Below, in pieces: positions 44,591-52,983 of a stretch of DNA of 64,000 nucleotides. The notes beneath the pieces were generated by a model. It saw only the letters and a list, made by a program, of their open reading frames with translations. It had not been told where the DNA came from and made no database searches. The translations under genes were made by a program, and so were the position numbers. Numbering within the stretch: the first letter of the stretch is position 1; every line of letters begins with the position of its first letter. Source of the DNA: Paenibacillus sp. FSL W8-0426 (lineage in GTDB: Bacteria; Bacillota; Bacilli; Paenibacillales; Paenibacillaceae); NCBI RefSeq assembly GCF_037969725.1, contig NZ_CP150203.1, positions 2,682,001 to 2,746,000 on the forward strand. The letters are read 5' to 3'.

Positions 44591-45539
44591 GTGCGCCCAA
44601 AGGATGGTTGATTTATGGTTAGATACCATCGTAATTAACCTGTTTTTGTTATTTTCGTTTTTGTCAATGTCAAGAAACGATTTGAAGAACGGGGATGCGT
44701 ATACGAACCCCACGTTCTTGGGTATGGACCAGCAGCTGCTGGACAACCTAGGCGTCGCCCTGATGCTTGTCAATCTCGCCATCTTGGCCAAACACGGACT
44801 CAATAAAGCGGCAGACAAGCTCGTGAATAGCAAAAATATGTCCGCACTGGACGAGACATGGACGACATGGAAGCAGCAGACTAAAGATCGTCTGAACAAA
44901 AGCGTAGACGATATCACGGATTATGTATCTGATTCGATAGAGCGGATGCGAAATACTCGTTTTGGCCAAGAATTTGCAATGGATGGACCAAACGGTGTCT
45001 ATTTCACGAAGCCGAAAAAGCCAATTCCGCCAAATAGCCAGCAACAGCGTTTTTGGAGTGAAATGGAAGCAGGCAAGGATGATTTAGCGAAGAAGTTGGA
45101 TGAGGGGACGGGTAATACTGAATTTGGTTTAAGCCGTTCAAAAGTTGTTGGCTATGGTGAATCAGATTTAAGTAGAATGGTAATTGATTATAGAATGAAA
45201 AATGGTGTTCAGGGGACAAGGAATATTGCGATCTTAGAATACGAGGATAACGGAATACTCAAGTATGAGATTGCTGAAAGTAATAGGGAACTAGGAGTAC
45301 ACTCAGAAGAAATACTTCATCAGAGAGTGACTGAAATGGGAATTGATTCTTCTAAGATAAAAAGGATATATACCGAAAGGCAACCATGTAATCTTGAGCC
45401 ATATCATCACTGTGATAATTTGATTTATAAAAATTATCCGAATGCAGAAGTAACTCATAGTTTTGAATACGGAGACTATGATTCGAGAAAACGTGGTAAT
45501 GACGAAATGAAGAAGGCTATTAAGGCGTTATTTAAGTAA
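44589..45539 (+). CDS. Orphan toxin tip with deaminase-like C-terminus
   Basis: The 316-residue reading frame lacks any VgrG part. Residues about 30-175 repeat the pre-toxin of the upstream VgrG (NPTFLGMDQQLLDNLGVALM and onward). After TGN the sequence changes to a different toxin (about 178-316) with HSEE (about 240), IYTERQPC and a Cys ten residues on (HHCDNL), and a final YGDYDSRKRGNDEMK. This spacing of H/E and two Cys is that of zinc nucleic-acid deaminase toxins, close to the XOO_2897 type. No ribosome site precedes the first ATG, which itself lies in the IS/terminator junction, so it may be a silent cassette that becomes active only by recombination into the full VgrG gene. SUKH-type immunity follows directly. 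Confidence 0.72.
   Translation: MCAQRMVDLWLDTIVINLFLLFSFLSMSRNDLKNGDAYTNPTFLGMDQQLLDNLGVALMLVNLAILAKHGLNKAADKLVNSKNMSALDETWTTWKQQTKDRLNKSVDDITDYVSDSIERMRNTRFGQEFAMDGPNGVYFTKPKKPIPPNSQQQRFWSEMEAGKDDLAKKLDEGTGNTEFGLSRSKVVGYGESDLSRMVIDYRMKNGVQGTRNIAILEYEDNGILKYEIAESNRELGVHSEEILHQRVTEMGIDSSKIKRIYTERQPCNLEPYHHCDNLIYKNYPNAEVTHSFEYGDYDSRKRGNDEMKKAIKALFK
44606..44647 (+). terminator. Terminator-like repeat, copy 1
   Basis: GGTTGATTTATGGT pairs with ACCAT..AATTAACC and is followed by TGTTTTTGTTAT. A close relative lies at 46249-46296. It directly precedes the duplicated toxin tip. Confidence 0.65.
44663..45120 (+). repeat. Duplicated pre-toxin segment, copy B
   Basis: Near-identical to 42226-42688. 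The match starts within GTCAATGTCAAGAAAC and ends where the two toxins diverge (GGACGGGTAATACTGA here). Confidence 0.9.
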
Positions 45540-45562
45540 TGAAAGTAAAGGGGGAATATCTA

Positions 45563-46075
45563 ATGATTGAACTATCAAAGGATTTTTGGAACTGTGATTT
45601 TTTTAGGTACAGTATAGATGAGTTGGGGATATACGGTTTTTCAGAGGAAACAATGGAGTTTTTATTGAATTATGGCTTACCTAAAAATCATACAATCTTT
45701 GAAATGAAAGGTATCAAGTTCTTTGATTCAATTAATTTTGAAAGAATCACCTTTAACGGAGAAGAGTTCATTAACATAGGACAAAGTCGGGGGGCTTTCA
45801 TTTCAATTAAGAAAACTACTCAAGAAGTATTTGCACTTCTGGAAAGTCGAGAGGATAGGATATTCATTAATTCAAGTATAAAATTGTTTTTGTTATTCCA
45901 TCAGCTATTTTATACTGAGCTTAGAAAAGTTGATGACATAGACGATGATGAGCAGTGTGAAAAATTTGGGAAAATGATGCGAGAGGAATTTGAAAAAATC
46001 GACTCTACAGCAATGTTGGACAAAGAGAGTACATGGCCAAGACTTGTAGAGGAGTATGAAAACTGCTCTATCTAA
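45563..46075 (+). CDS. SUKH-4-like immunity protein
   Basis: The 170-residue AT-rich gene starts at ATG 45563 after AAAGGGGGAATATC. The protein has the SUKH pattern: FLLNYGLPKNHTIF, EEFINIGQSRGAFISI, INSSIKLFLLFHQLFY and the closing FEKIDSTAML..STWPRLVEEY typical of SUKH-4. SUKH proteins are immunity factors often paired with nuclease and deaminase toxins, which supports the deaminase call for the preceding orphan tip. It would sit in the cytoplasm and bind the toxin. Confidence 0.8.
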   Translation: MIELSKDFWNCDFFRYSIDELGIYGFSEETMEFLLNYGLPKNHTIFEMKGIKFFDSINFERITFNGEEFINIGQSRGAFISIKKTTQEVFALLESREDRIFINSSIKLFLLFHQLFYTELRKVDDIDDDEQCEKFGKMMREEFEKIDSTAMLDKESTWPRLVEEYENCSI

Positions 46076-46248
46076 TCGAAGCTCTCAAATAATTAAGTCA
46101 TTAGGACTACCTAGTATCGAATGAAACGACTTTTCCTATCCTTACCAACATAACCTTTGTTCTATTTGTAAGAAAATTTTCATGAATTAAGATGTGCGTA
46201 CTGAATGGCTGTAAAAAGTATCTCTATTAACATAATAGCGTTACATCA

Positions 46249-46296
46249 AACAGGTTGATTATGGTCAGATACCACTATAATCAACCTGTTTTTTTG
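46249..46296 (+). terminator. Terminator-like repeat, copy 2
   Basis: AACAGGTTGATTAT pairs with ATAATCAACCTGTT followed by TTTTTT. It resembles copy 1 (44606-44647), sharing TATGGT, AGATACCA and the TGTTTTT..TTAT tail, and lies after the SUKH gene. Confidence 0.8.
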
Positions 46297-46300
46297 TTAT

Positions 46301-46492
46301 ATTCCGCAGGATGATACCGACTCGATCGTGAACGGCGAGACGAAGTTCTTCGTTTTCCCGGATGATCGCCATTGGGGCTTCTACGTCCTGCCGGTTGCCC
46401 GAAAGAACGAACAGCTCTATCTTGGTCCGCAGAAGCTGTTTCCGTTCGAGCCAGATCTGCCCGAATTGGACTTTTTTGATGGGAGGAAGTAG
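46301..46492 (+). pseudogene. Orphan C-terminal gene fragment, GC-rich
   Basis: An open frame of 63 codons without start ends at TAG 46490: it contains ETKFFVFPDDRHWGFYVLPV and FPFEPDLPELDFFDGRK. Composition is that of the core genome. It begins abruptly after the terminator repeat, so it is the tail of a gene whose front has been lost. I do not recognise the family. Confidence 0.55.
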
Positions 46493-46592
46493 AGAATCGG
46501 ACCGAGAGAAAGGCGCAAAATGAAGTGCCCGAGAGGATTACCCGGAGTACGTCGTAAGGCGCTGACTCTGGTTCGAAGGGAGGGAGAAGTTG

Positions 46593-46770
46593 ATGTTCAC
46601 GCATGTGTACCCGCATTTCCAGAAAGGCCGTATTCTCAAAACCGCCATGCTGGAACAGCTTCCAGATTATCCGCGCGACTATCTGGAACTCTGCTACCGC
46701 AACTATGCGAACGCATTATTGCCAGGGCGGAGGTCGAAGTGTTCCGTGGCGTGTTCGGAAGGTACAGTTA
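46593..46770 (+). pseudogene. Truncated, frameshifted gene fragment
   Basis: ATG 46593 after GGGAGGGAGAAG opens MFTHVYPHFQKGRILKTAML and PDYPRDYLELCYRNYAN, after which one missing base shifts the frame; restoring it gives GIIARAEVEVFRGVFGRY. It looks like the N-terminal part of a cluster-associated gene fused to a foreign toxin remnant. Family not recognised with certainty. Confidence 0.5.
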
Positions 46771-46779
46771 AGCAACGGA

Positions 46780-47557
46780 CAAACCGTGATGATGTTTGTG
46801 AAGAATGACAATCATGGTTCATCAAGCCACGGAGAAGCAGGAAGTTCATCTTCTTCGAAGAAAACTGGATCACAAGGGGATTTAGTTGGTAAGACAAATA
46901 GTATAATAGAGAATCCTTATAACCCAAAGGATCATAGTATCGAGAGTGACTTTCATTCATCCAAACATAAATCGAAAGATGAAACAAGTGAAATTGAGAG
47001 TACTGGAGAGACGAAACCAGGTACACTTGATTTCAATAGAAAATTTCCTACAAGGCTTATTAAATTAGAGACTGAAGGATATATTATTGATAGAGTTGCA
47101 GAATTATAACAAAGACTTTCAAATAGTGCATTAAATAAATCGGGGGCAAATATGGAAGTTGATATTCCGAGTAAGCCTAAAATAAAATCCGAATTTTATG
47201 CACATAGCCAAGTTAATGGTTTTCCACCTGCTCACCAACAAAACGTAAATTATGATGGTTTTTCAATTATGCCAGAAGATGAAAAAATAAGGTATCCTGC
47301 AAAAGATGCACCTAATAGTGAAGGTATTATAATTGATCGAATTAAAGACACTGAATATAAAATGATAAATGATTTAGCCTTTCAACTTGGTCCACCCGAT
47401 CCAAATCTTAAAGGGCAAAGTAAAATTGTTTACCGAAAATGAAACTTGTGGGAGTTGGAATGATATAATTTTTAATTTTCCCAAAGATTATCCAGGTATA
47501 GAGATTATAGAGATTCATAATATTGGAGACAAGATACCTAAGAAATCAGCAATATAA
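46780..47557 (+). pseudogene. Decayed deaminase-type toxin tip
   Basis: A Ser/Lys-rich linker (NDNHGSSSHGEAGSSSSS) leads to an AT-rich toxin region. One in-frame TAA (47107-47109) interrupts it; the frame then continues with KPKIKSEFYAHSQVN, IIIDRIKDTEYKMINDLAFQ and a shift near 47425, after which the other frame gives KLFTENETCGSWNDIIFNFP and YPGIEIIEIHN. TEYK and TC-GSx are positions of the deaminase zinc motifs, but the second Cys is Trp. Stop, frameshift and lost ligand make it inactive. A probable cognate immunity gene survives directly downstream. Confidence 0.65.
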
Positions 47558-47570
47558 GGAGTTGAGAAAT

Positions 47571-48257
47571 ATGGCATGGAACTATCAAGAATTAATAGAG
47601 TCATTTATTGAAGAGTGCGAAGAATATAAAAATATTTATCATTTGAGTCACTATGAGGCCGTATCTCAGGCGTTTGATGAGAATTATAGCGAAAAATATT
47701 CTGATGATATGGAAAAGGCAGTTCTTTGGGTTATTGTAGCTGAACTAAGGTTACAACAGCCTCGAATATATAAGAATGCTAAGGAAAATTACATTTTTAA
47801 ACTTAAGTCAATAAATTTTCAAGTGGTAAAAGAATATATAGAAAAAAAGCAATTAACAAAAGAAGAATTTGAGGATCTTTATTTAAGAAGAAACAGAGTA
47901 CTTGTGGAAATTGAAAAAATGCCAACGGATCTTTGCCCGAAAGCAAGATGGTTTTATGAAGAAATCACAGATGAAGTGAATGATTTATTTGCGAAGTCTG
48001 TAAATATTGAGGAAACTACCGATCATGTAATCGCCTATTTTAAGAGTGAATTTCGAAATAAAGCATGTGCCAAAAAAATTGTTTTTGTATCAATAGCTGA
48101 AAATTTAATGCGACGCAATTATAAAGTACCTGACTATGTCATAAACGAGATTACAGATAATTACATCGATAATTCCCAATTTGAACTTTCCCAAGAGGAA
48201 AGTCTAGATTTATTAAATAGAATCGATAAGATTCTTGAATTACTTGAATTTAAATAA
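47571..48257 (+). CDS. Probable Imm3-like immunity protein
   Basis: The 228-residue AT-rich gene starts at ATG 47571 after AAGGAGTTG. The protein is all-helical and acidic: MAWNYQELIESFIEECEEYK, then KARWFYEEITDEVNDLF (about residue 125), a pattern I associate with Imm3-type immunity proteins of deaminase toxins; the match is from memory. It follows the wrecked deaminase tip and was probably its antidote. Retention after toxin decay suggests protection against sister cells that still carry the toxin. Confidence 0.55.
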   Translation: MAWNYQELIESFIEECEEYKNIYHLSHYEAVSQAFDENYSEKYSDDMEKAVLWVIVAELRLQQPRIYKNAKENYIFKLKSINFQVVKEYIEKKQLTKEEFEDLYLRRNRVLVEIEKMPTDLCPKARWFYEEITDEVNDLFAKSVNIEETTDHVIAYFKSEFRNKACAKKIVFVSIAENLMRRNYKVPDYVINEITDNYIDNSQFELSQEESLDLLNRIDKILELLEFK

Positions 48258-48580
48258 AATGACTGATATAGAAAACAAATTTTTTGCTTAGGTAAAACAC
48301 GAGAACGATAGTACTGCAAAAAGTCGCAATAATGGTATTATCCCCTTTTAGTAGACAAGAAAAAAACATCTAGTAAGACGGACTTAAAAATTCTTTGAAA
48401 TGCTGACAGAGGAAGAAGTGTGACTTTGGTGATGTTCAGAATTTAATTCCTATTAATGCATGATTATTTGATGTTCTAACGAAGAAAAACTACACAGTTG
48501 GATCTCTTGGTATGAGGACTTTTTGAGGTGAATGGCGGTATGTTTGTGAATAAATGTTAAATTAGGGAAGGATTCATTTC
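48258..48580. other. AT-rich gap without recognisable gene
   Basis: No convincing coding frame, terminator or operator is seen. The composition matches the foreign stretch around it. Parts such as AAGACGGACTTAAAAATTC could be relics of a mobile element, but nothing aligns by eye. Confidence 0.4.
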
Positions 48581-49048
48581 ATGAAAATTTATGATGTGGT
48601 GTTTGGCGAACTCGACTATGATTATATTTGGTCCAAGGATACGACTATGAATTATTTTGGAGTTAAGACACCAATATCCCTTATTATTGAAGGAGATGAG
48701 GACGGGGTATTCGATGATGATCAATATTCGGCTTACCAAAGTTTAATGGAAAATTGGGAGGAAATACAACAGAATTTACTGCAACCTATTTTAAACTATT
48801 ATCTACAAAAACGTCATGAGTTAGGCTATGACATAGCTTTTAATGAAAGTTATCCTTTCGTGGATACAACTGAGCAATTAAAAAAAATGATGACCTTAGA
48901 TAGTATTGTTGTTTCGTATGGAGATCTTAATAAAGAACGGGATATTGGATTTCTTTTTAGTTGTACGTGGGATTCAGAAAATGGCTTAGGCATTCGTTTA
49001 TTAGATGAAAAAGTAGTTGATGTAGGATACCAAGATGTTGCGATATGA
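48581..49048 (+). CDS. DUF6985-like protein, probable immunity
   Basis: The 155-residue AT-rich gene starts at ATG 48581 after GGGAAGGA. The protein ends with GFLFSCTWDSENGLGIRLLD and VVDVGYQDVAI, the signature of DUF6985/DUF2004-type small proteins that often sit in toxin-immunity arrays. No toxin precedes it, so it is an orphan immunity gene or the last element of the array. The function is inferred from place and fold. Confidence 0.6.
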   Translation: MKIYDVVFGELDYDYIWSKDTTMNYFGVKTPISLIIEGDEDGVFDDDQYSAYQSLMENWEEIQQNLLQPILNYYLQKRHELGYDIAFNESYPFVDTTEQLKKMMTLDSIVVSYGDLNKERDIGFLFSCTWDSENGLGIRLLDEKVVDVGYQDVAI

Positions 49049-49216
49049 AACTTAGGGTTAATTCAATATCACTTCGTGGAGATGAACATGGGGAGCGGTA
49101 TTGAGGTTCCCATCAACATTAAGAGCAACATAAATAATAGATATACATAAATTTGAATTTAATTCCGATAAAAATATGATAAGGGTGATTTTTACATAAT
49201 ATTGGGGTGGAATACG

Positions 49217-50890
49217 ATGACAATTATTGGGATCGACTTGGGGACGACCAACAGTTTGGTGAGTGTTTTCTTGAACAATGAATGCGTGATTATTCCGAAT
49301 GCACTCGGAAACCGATTAACTCCTTCAGTTGTAGGCGTTATGGATGATGGAGCAGTCATTATTGGAGAAGCAGCGAAGGAACGATTAATCTCTCATCCCA
49401 ACTTAACGGAAGCGGTATTTAAGCGTCACATGGGATCAAAAAAACAGTACAAACTTGGCGAAAAGTTATTTTCCCCTACGGATCTTTCAGCTCTGTTACT
49501 CAAAGCACTTAAAGCGGATGCTGAGGCTTTTTTGGGTATAACGATCACAGAAGCCGTGATTAGCGTGCCTGCGTATTTTAATGATCATCAAAGGCGTGCT
49601 ACGAAGGAGGCCGGCTTGCTGGCAGGGCTCAAGGTGGAACGGTTAATTAATGAACCAACAGCGGCAGCATTGGCGTATGGTATTCATCAGGCTAATGAAG
49701 AAAAACAATTGCTCATATTTGATTTGGGCGGAGGAACATTTGACGTATCCTTACTGGAAATGTCCGATAATGTAATGGAAATTCGAGCGATAGCAGGAGA
49801 TAATTTTCTCGGTGGAGAGGATTTTGATGAAGCCATTTTGCATTATTTTCTGGAACAGCATTCATTGAAATTGGAAGTTGTAAAAGGAAAATGGTATTCC
49901 ATGCTGAAAAAGCAGGCGGAGTCATGCAAAGTGATGCTAACAACAGAAGATCAAGCGGAAATGAGCTTTGTCTATAATGGACATACATACAAGACGATGT
50001 TTACTTCAACGGATTTCGAGACCATTTCTACAGAATTATTAACAAGGCTGAAAGTCCCTCTCAAAAAAGCATTGAATGACTCAGGCATACAACCTAAAGA
50101 ACTGGATCATGTTGTTTTGGTTGGCGGATCTACTCAGATGCCAATCATTCGTTCGTTTGTGGCTCGGTTATTTGGACAGTTACCGCTTTCACATATTAAC
50201 CCGGACGAAGTCGTTGGAATAGGCGCGGGTATATATGCGGCGATGAAGGAACGAAATGAGTATTTGCGGGAGTCCGTGTTGACAGATGTATGTCCATATA
50301 CATTAGGGATTGGGGTTGTAAATGATGTATACGCTCCGATTATCGAGAGAAATTCGGTTATTCCGTGCAGCAGGGTTCAACGGTTTATTAACGCCAAAGA
50401 CTATCAAGATGTCATAGAGGTAGATATCTATCAAGGAGAAAGCAGAGACGTCAAAGAAAATCTCAAACTGGGCTCTGTACTCGTTCCGATTCCACGCGTG
50501 AAAAGTGGCGAAGCGGTTATTGACGTGAGATTTACCTACGATATTAATGGTTTGTTGGAAGTAGACATCTATTCGCATTCCACAGGTGAAACAAAGTCGC
50601 TTGTGATACAAAATAATGAAATTCATTTGTCTGAGGCAGAGATTACTATTCGGTTACAAGAACTGGCTATGCTTAAGATTCATCCTCGGGATGATGCTCG
50701 TAACCAATTATTGTTGGCACGGGCAGGTCGATTATATGAAGAAGCGTTGTCAGAAAGCCGTGAACACATCTCTCAAGAGATGGAGCGATTTGAACGTGCA
50801 CTTGACACCCAGGACCCTGAAAAGATTAGAAAAGCGAGTGTGAAATTGAGTCAATTCATAGATCAACTGGAGGCTCAGGGACTGTGGTAA
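49217..50890 (+). CDS. hscC: HscC-like Hsp70 chaperone
   Basis: The 557-residue protein has the Hsp70 ATPase domain (about 1-360): [51 protein letters not shown] and [11 protein letters not shown], then a short substrate-binding domain with [18 protein letters not shown]. It is shorter than DnaK (about 610) and lacks the long lid tail, matching HscC (about 556). The ATG at 49217 follows GGGGTGG. The next gene encodes a J-like protein and overlaps by seven bases; a DUF1266-like gene follows. In E. coli hscC sits with the J-proteins djlB and djlC and with DUF1266 genes, so the whole module is conserved across phyla. Next to the VgrG-toxin array it may assist folding or loading of effectors (inference). 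Confidence 0.85.
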   Translation: MTIIGIDLGTTNSLVSVFLNNECVIIPNALGNRLTPSVVGVMDDGAVIIGEAAKERLISHPNLTEAVFKRHMGSKKQYKLGEKLFSPTDLSALLLKALKADAEAFLGITITEAVISVPAYFNDHQRRATKEAGLLAGLKVERLINEPTAAALAYGIHQANEEKQLLIFDLGGGTFDVSLLEMSDNVMEIRAIAGDNFLGGEDFDEAILHYFLEQHSLKLEVVKGKWYSMLKKQAESCKVMLTTEDQAEMSFVYNGHTYKTMFTSTDFETISTELLTRLKVPLKKALNDSGIQPKELDHVVLVGGSTQMPIIRSFVARLFGQLPLSHINPDEVVGIGAGIYAAMKERNEYLRESVLTDVCPYTLGIGVVNDVYAPIIERNSVIPCSRVQRFINAKDYQDVIEVDIYQGESRDVKENLKLGSVLVPIPRVKSGEAVIDVRFTYDINGLLEVDIYSHSTGETKSLVIQNNEIHLSEAEITIRLQELAMLKIHPRDDARNQLLLARAGRLYEEALSESREHISQEMERFERALDTQDPEKIRKASVKLSQFIDQLEAQGLW

Positions 50891-52164
50891 ATCCTTGGTT
50901 GTTGTTAGAACTGGAGCCTACTCCGGATAAGAAAATCATTAGGCGATCTTACACCAGACTGTTAAAAAAATATCATCCTGAAGATGATCCAGAAGGATTC
51001 CTTCAACTGCGAGCGGCGTATGATGAAGCCCTTCGTTTGTCGGTTGATATGATACCAGATTCGAGTGAAGCGTTCCCGAGTTTTCAAAGTGATAGAGAAC
51101 TGTCGAGAGGGAATTCAACCTTTGTTGAAGGTGAAGCTTCGCTTTTATCTGTGCATACATTGCTTGAAGAAGAAAAGCAGAATGGGCCACATCAGCAGGG
51201 TGTTCGTACAACCATTATTCTCAATGAGGAAGAAGGAACGGATGGCCCGTATTTTAACAGCTTTTCTACAATCCGAGACGAAGTTGTCCTGGGGCAGAAT
51301 GGACTTGAGCTCCTATATGAACAATTGCATGAATTGTACGCTGATGTGTTTAGAAGAAGGGATATTGTTGCGTGGAAAACATTATTTGTGGGACGTCCTT
51401 TGGAAGATGACAGTGGTTATGAGGAAAAAGTACGTCATTTTTTCACCGGAAATGCACATTTACCACATGATGTGTGGCAATATCTTGATGAAGAGTTTGA
51501 GTTGATACAAATGGAGAATTTTCCTTGGAAGCATCTAATTCAATGGGATTATGGTTTATCATTTGACTGGCTTAGTTCGGAAATAGACGTGGATTATAAC
51601 TCATATGCAGCAGGACGATTCGAAGCATTTCTGTCGTTACAGCAAGGAATGTATGAAGATTGTATCGACATCGCACAAAAAGCGGCAGGTATATATGATC
51701 AGGATCCGGTACTTGATCGTTTGATCGCAGAGGCTTACTACAGGTTAGCGAAATATCTGGAGGCATGCGGGTATTTCTCCCGTGTGCTGCATCATATCCC
51801 CGATGACAGGGATGCCTTGAAATATGAAATCTTTGCGCGGCAATGGCTAGGGCCAGTGGCTGACTTCACAACTTTCCATGGAATTTCAACATCCGAAACT
51901 AATTTGCTAAAGGACAGACTAGTGCGAGGGGCAGACGATTGGTTGTTTCAGTCTCCAAAGATGCCTAAGTATCCGATTGTGGCTTATGTAAAACATAATT
52001 TCAAAACGTTGTTTAGGATGGGCTTGGATATCTTCATTGGAAGTTTCTTAACAGGAGTGATCGTGAAATACGGTTTCTTAGGGTTTCCTACATTGATGAT
52101 GTTCCCAGTGATCTTGTTCTGCGTTGTGCATTGCATTTATTTATGTCATGAATTGGAGAGATAA
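50884..52164 (+). CDS. J-domain-like membrane protein with HPE motif
   Basis: The 426-residue protein begins at GTG 50884, overlapping the hscC stop, with GGAGG about 10 bases upstream. Residues 1-50 form a J-like domain: [20 protein letters not shown] and KKYHPEDDPEGFLQLRAAYD, where the invariant HPD is HPE. The middle is acidic with TPR-like helices (about 240-320), and the C-terminus has two hydrophobic helices (about 372-420). The layout (J-like head, tail-anchored membrane) mirrors DjlB/DjlC, the partners of HscC in E. coli. It is the expected co-chaperone of the adjacent Hsp70. Confidence 0.75.
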   Translation: MVNPWLLLELEPTPDKKIIRRSYTRLLKKYHPEDDPEGFLQLRAAYDEALRLSVDMIPDSSEAFPSFQSDRELSRGNSTFVEGEASLLSVHTLLEEEKQNGPHQQGVRTTIILNEEEGTDGPYFNSFSTIRDEVVLGQNGLELLYEQLHELYADVFRRRDIVAWKTLFVGRPLEDDSGYEEKVRHFFTGNAHLPHDVWQYLDEEFELIQMENFPWKHLIQWDYGLSFDWLSSEIDVDYNSYAAGRFEAFLSLQQGMYEDCIDIAQKAAGIYDQDPVLDRLIAEAYYRLAKYLEACGYFSRVLHHIPDDRDALKYEIFARQWLGPVADFTTFHGISTSETNLLKDRLVRGADDWLFQSPKMPKYPIVAYVKHNFKTLFRMGLDIFIGSFLTGVIVKYGFLGFPTLMMFPVILFCVVHCIYLCHELER

Positions 52165-52165
52165 C

Positions 52166-52888
52166 ATGAGCATGACTATTCCAACATGGATGGGAATTTC
52201 CTTAAGCCTTTTATCCAATTTTGATGCGTTTCAGGATTACGATTATTTGGCTAAAAACCCTCATTTATGGGAGGAGACGGGACGACAATCATGGACGGCA
52301 CCATTAGAGTTATTACACGGACTGCCATCGACCAAAGGATTGGAACGTGCCCAGATTATGGGACAGATCAGCTCCTATATGTGGGATAATCATCGTGTAC
52401 GTAACGGGGATGATCTTAAGGCTCGCTTATACGATTTGTTAGACAATCCCAGTGAAACTTGCCTTAGTTTTGAAAACATTCGTTCAAAAATCCGAGGTTG
52501 TTCCTTTAATGTGAGGGAACAGATGCTTACAAATTTAAAAGGAAAACCAGAGTATGATAACTACCTTATCGTCAATGAATACGACTTGCTGATTCCACTT
52601 ACTGGTATTAGAGCCTATGACTTTGCCAATGCTTCTGCGCTTTGCAGACTAGGAATGTACCAGAGCATGATATCCGAAGATGAGGGTAACAATTGGCTGC
52701 AAGCGATATGGAATTCGACGTGTAAGTCCTACACTAACGTGGAACAATTCGCATTATCCAGTGCAGTGGGTCTTTTGTTTGAAAACCAAGGCAGCCGTTA
52801 TGAAGACATACTGCGCCGTTATTATAACGCTCTTCATCATCCACAAGGATATTGGAGTAATCTTGAATGGACGCCTAGCCTAATATAG
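52166..52888 (+). CDS. DUF1266-like protein of the HscC module
   Basis: The 240-residue soluble protein starts at ATG 52166, one base after the stop of the J-like gene, with GGAGAG five bases upstream. It carries GIRAYDFANASALCRLGMYQ and a following EGNNWLQAIW, which resemble DUF1266 proteins such as YbeR and YbeU, the neighbours of E. coli hscC. Function unknown. Translation is coupled to the J gene, so a shared complex is likely. A bidirectional terminator follows at 52931. Confidence 0.65.
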   Translation: MSMTIPTWMGISLSLLSNFDAFQDYDYLAKNPHLWEETGRQSWTAPLELLHGLPSTKGLERAQIMGQISSYMWDNHRVRNGDDLKARLYDLLDNPSETCLSFENIRSKIRGCSFNVREQMLTNLKGKPEYDNYLIVNEYDLLIPLTGIRAYDFANASALCRLGMYQSMISEDEGNNWLQAIWNSTCKSYTNVEQFALSSAVGLLFENQGSRYEDILRRYYNALHHPQGYWSNLEWTPSLI

Positions 52889-52930
52889 TGAAACAATTAC
52901 TAGGCTAGAACTTTATAAATATCGTTTTTT

Positions 52931-52970
52931 AAATGAAACCGTCTCTACTAAAAGAGGCGGTTTCATTTTT
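52931..52970. terminator. Bidirectional terminator between hscC module and aroA
   Basis: AAATGAAACCGTCTCT pairs with AGAGGCGGTTTCATTT with A- and T-runs on the two sides, serving both converging genes. Confidence 0.85.
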
Positions 52971-52983
52971 ATCCTACTTCCAA

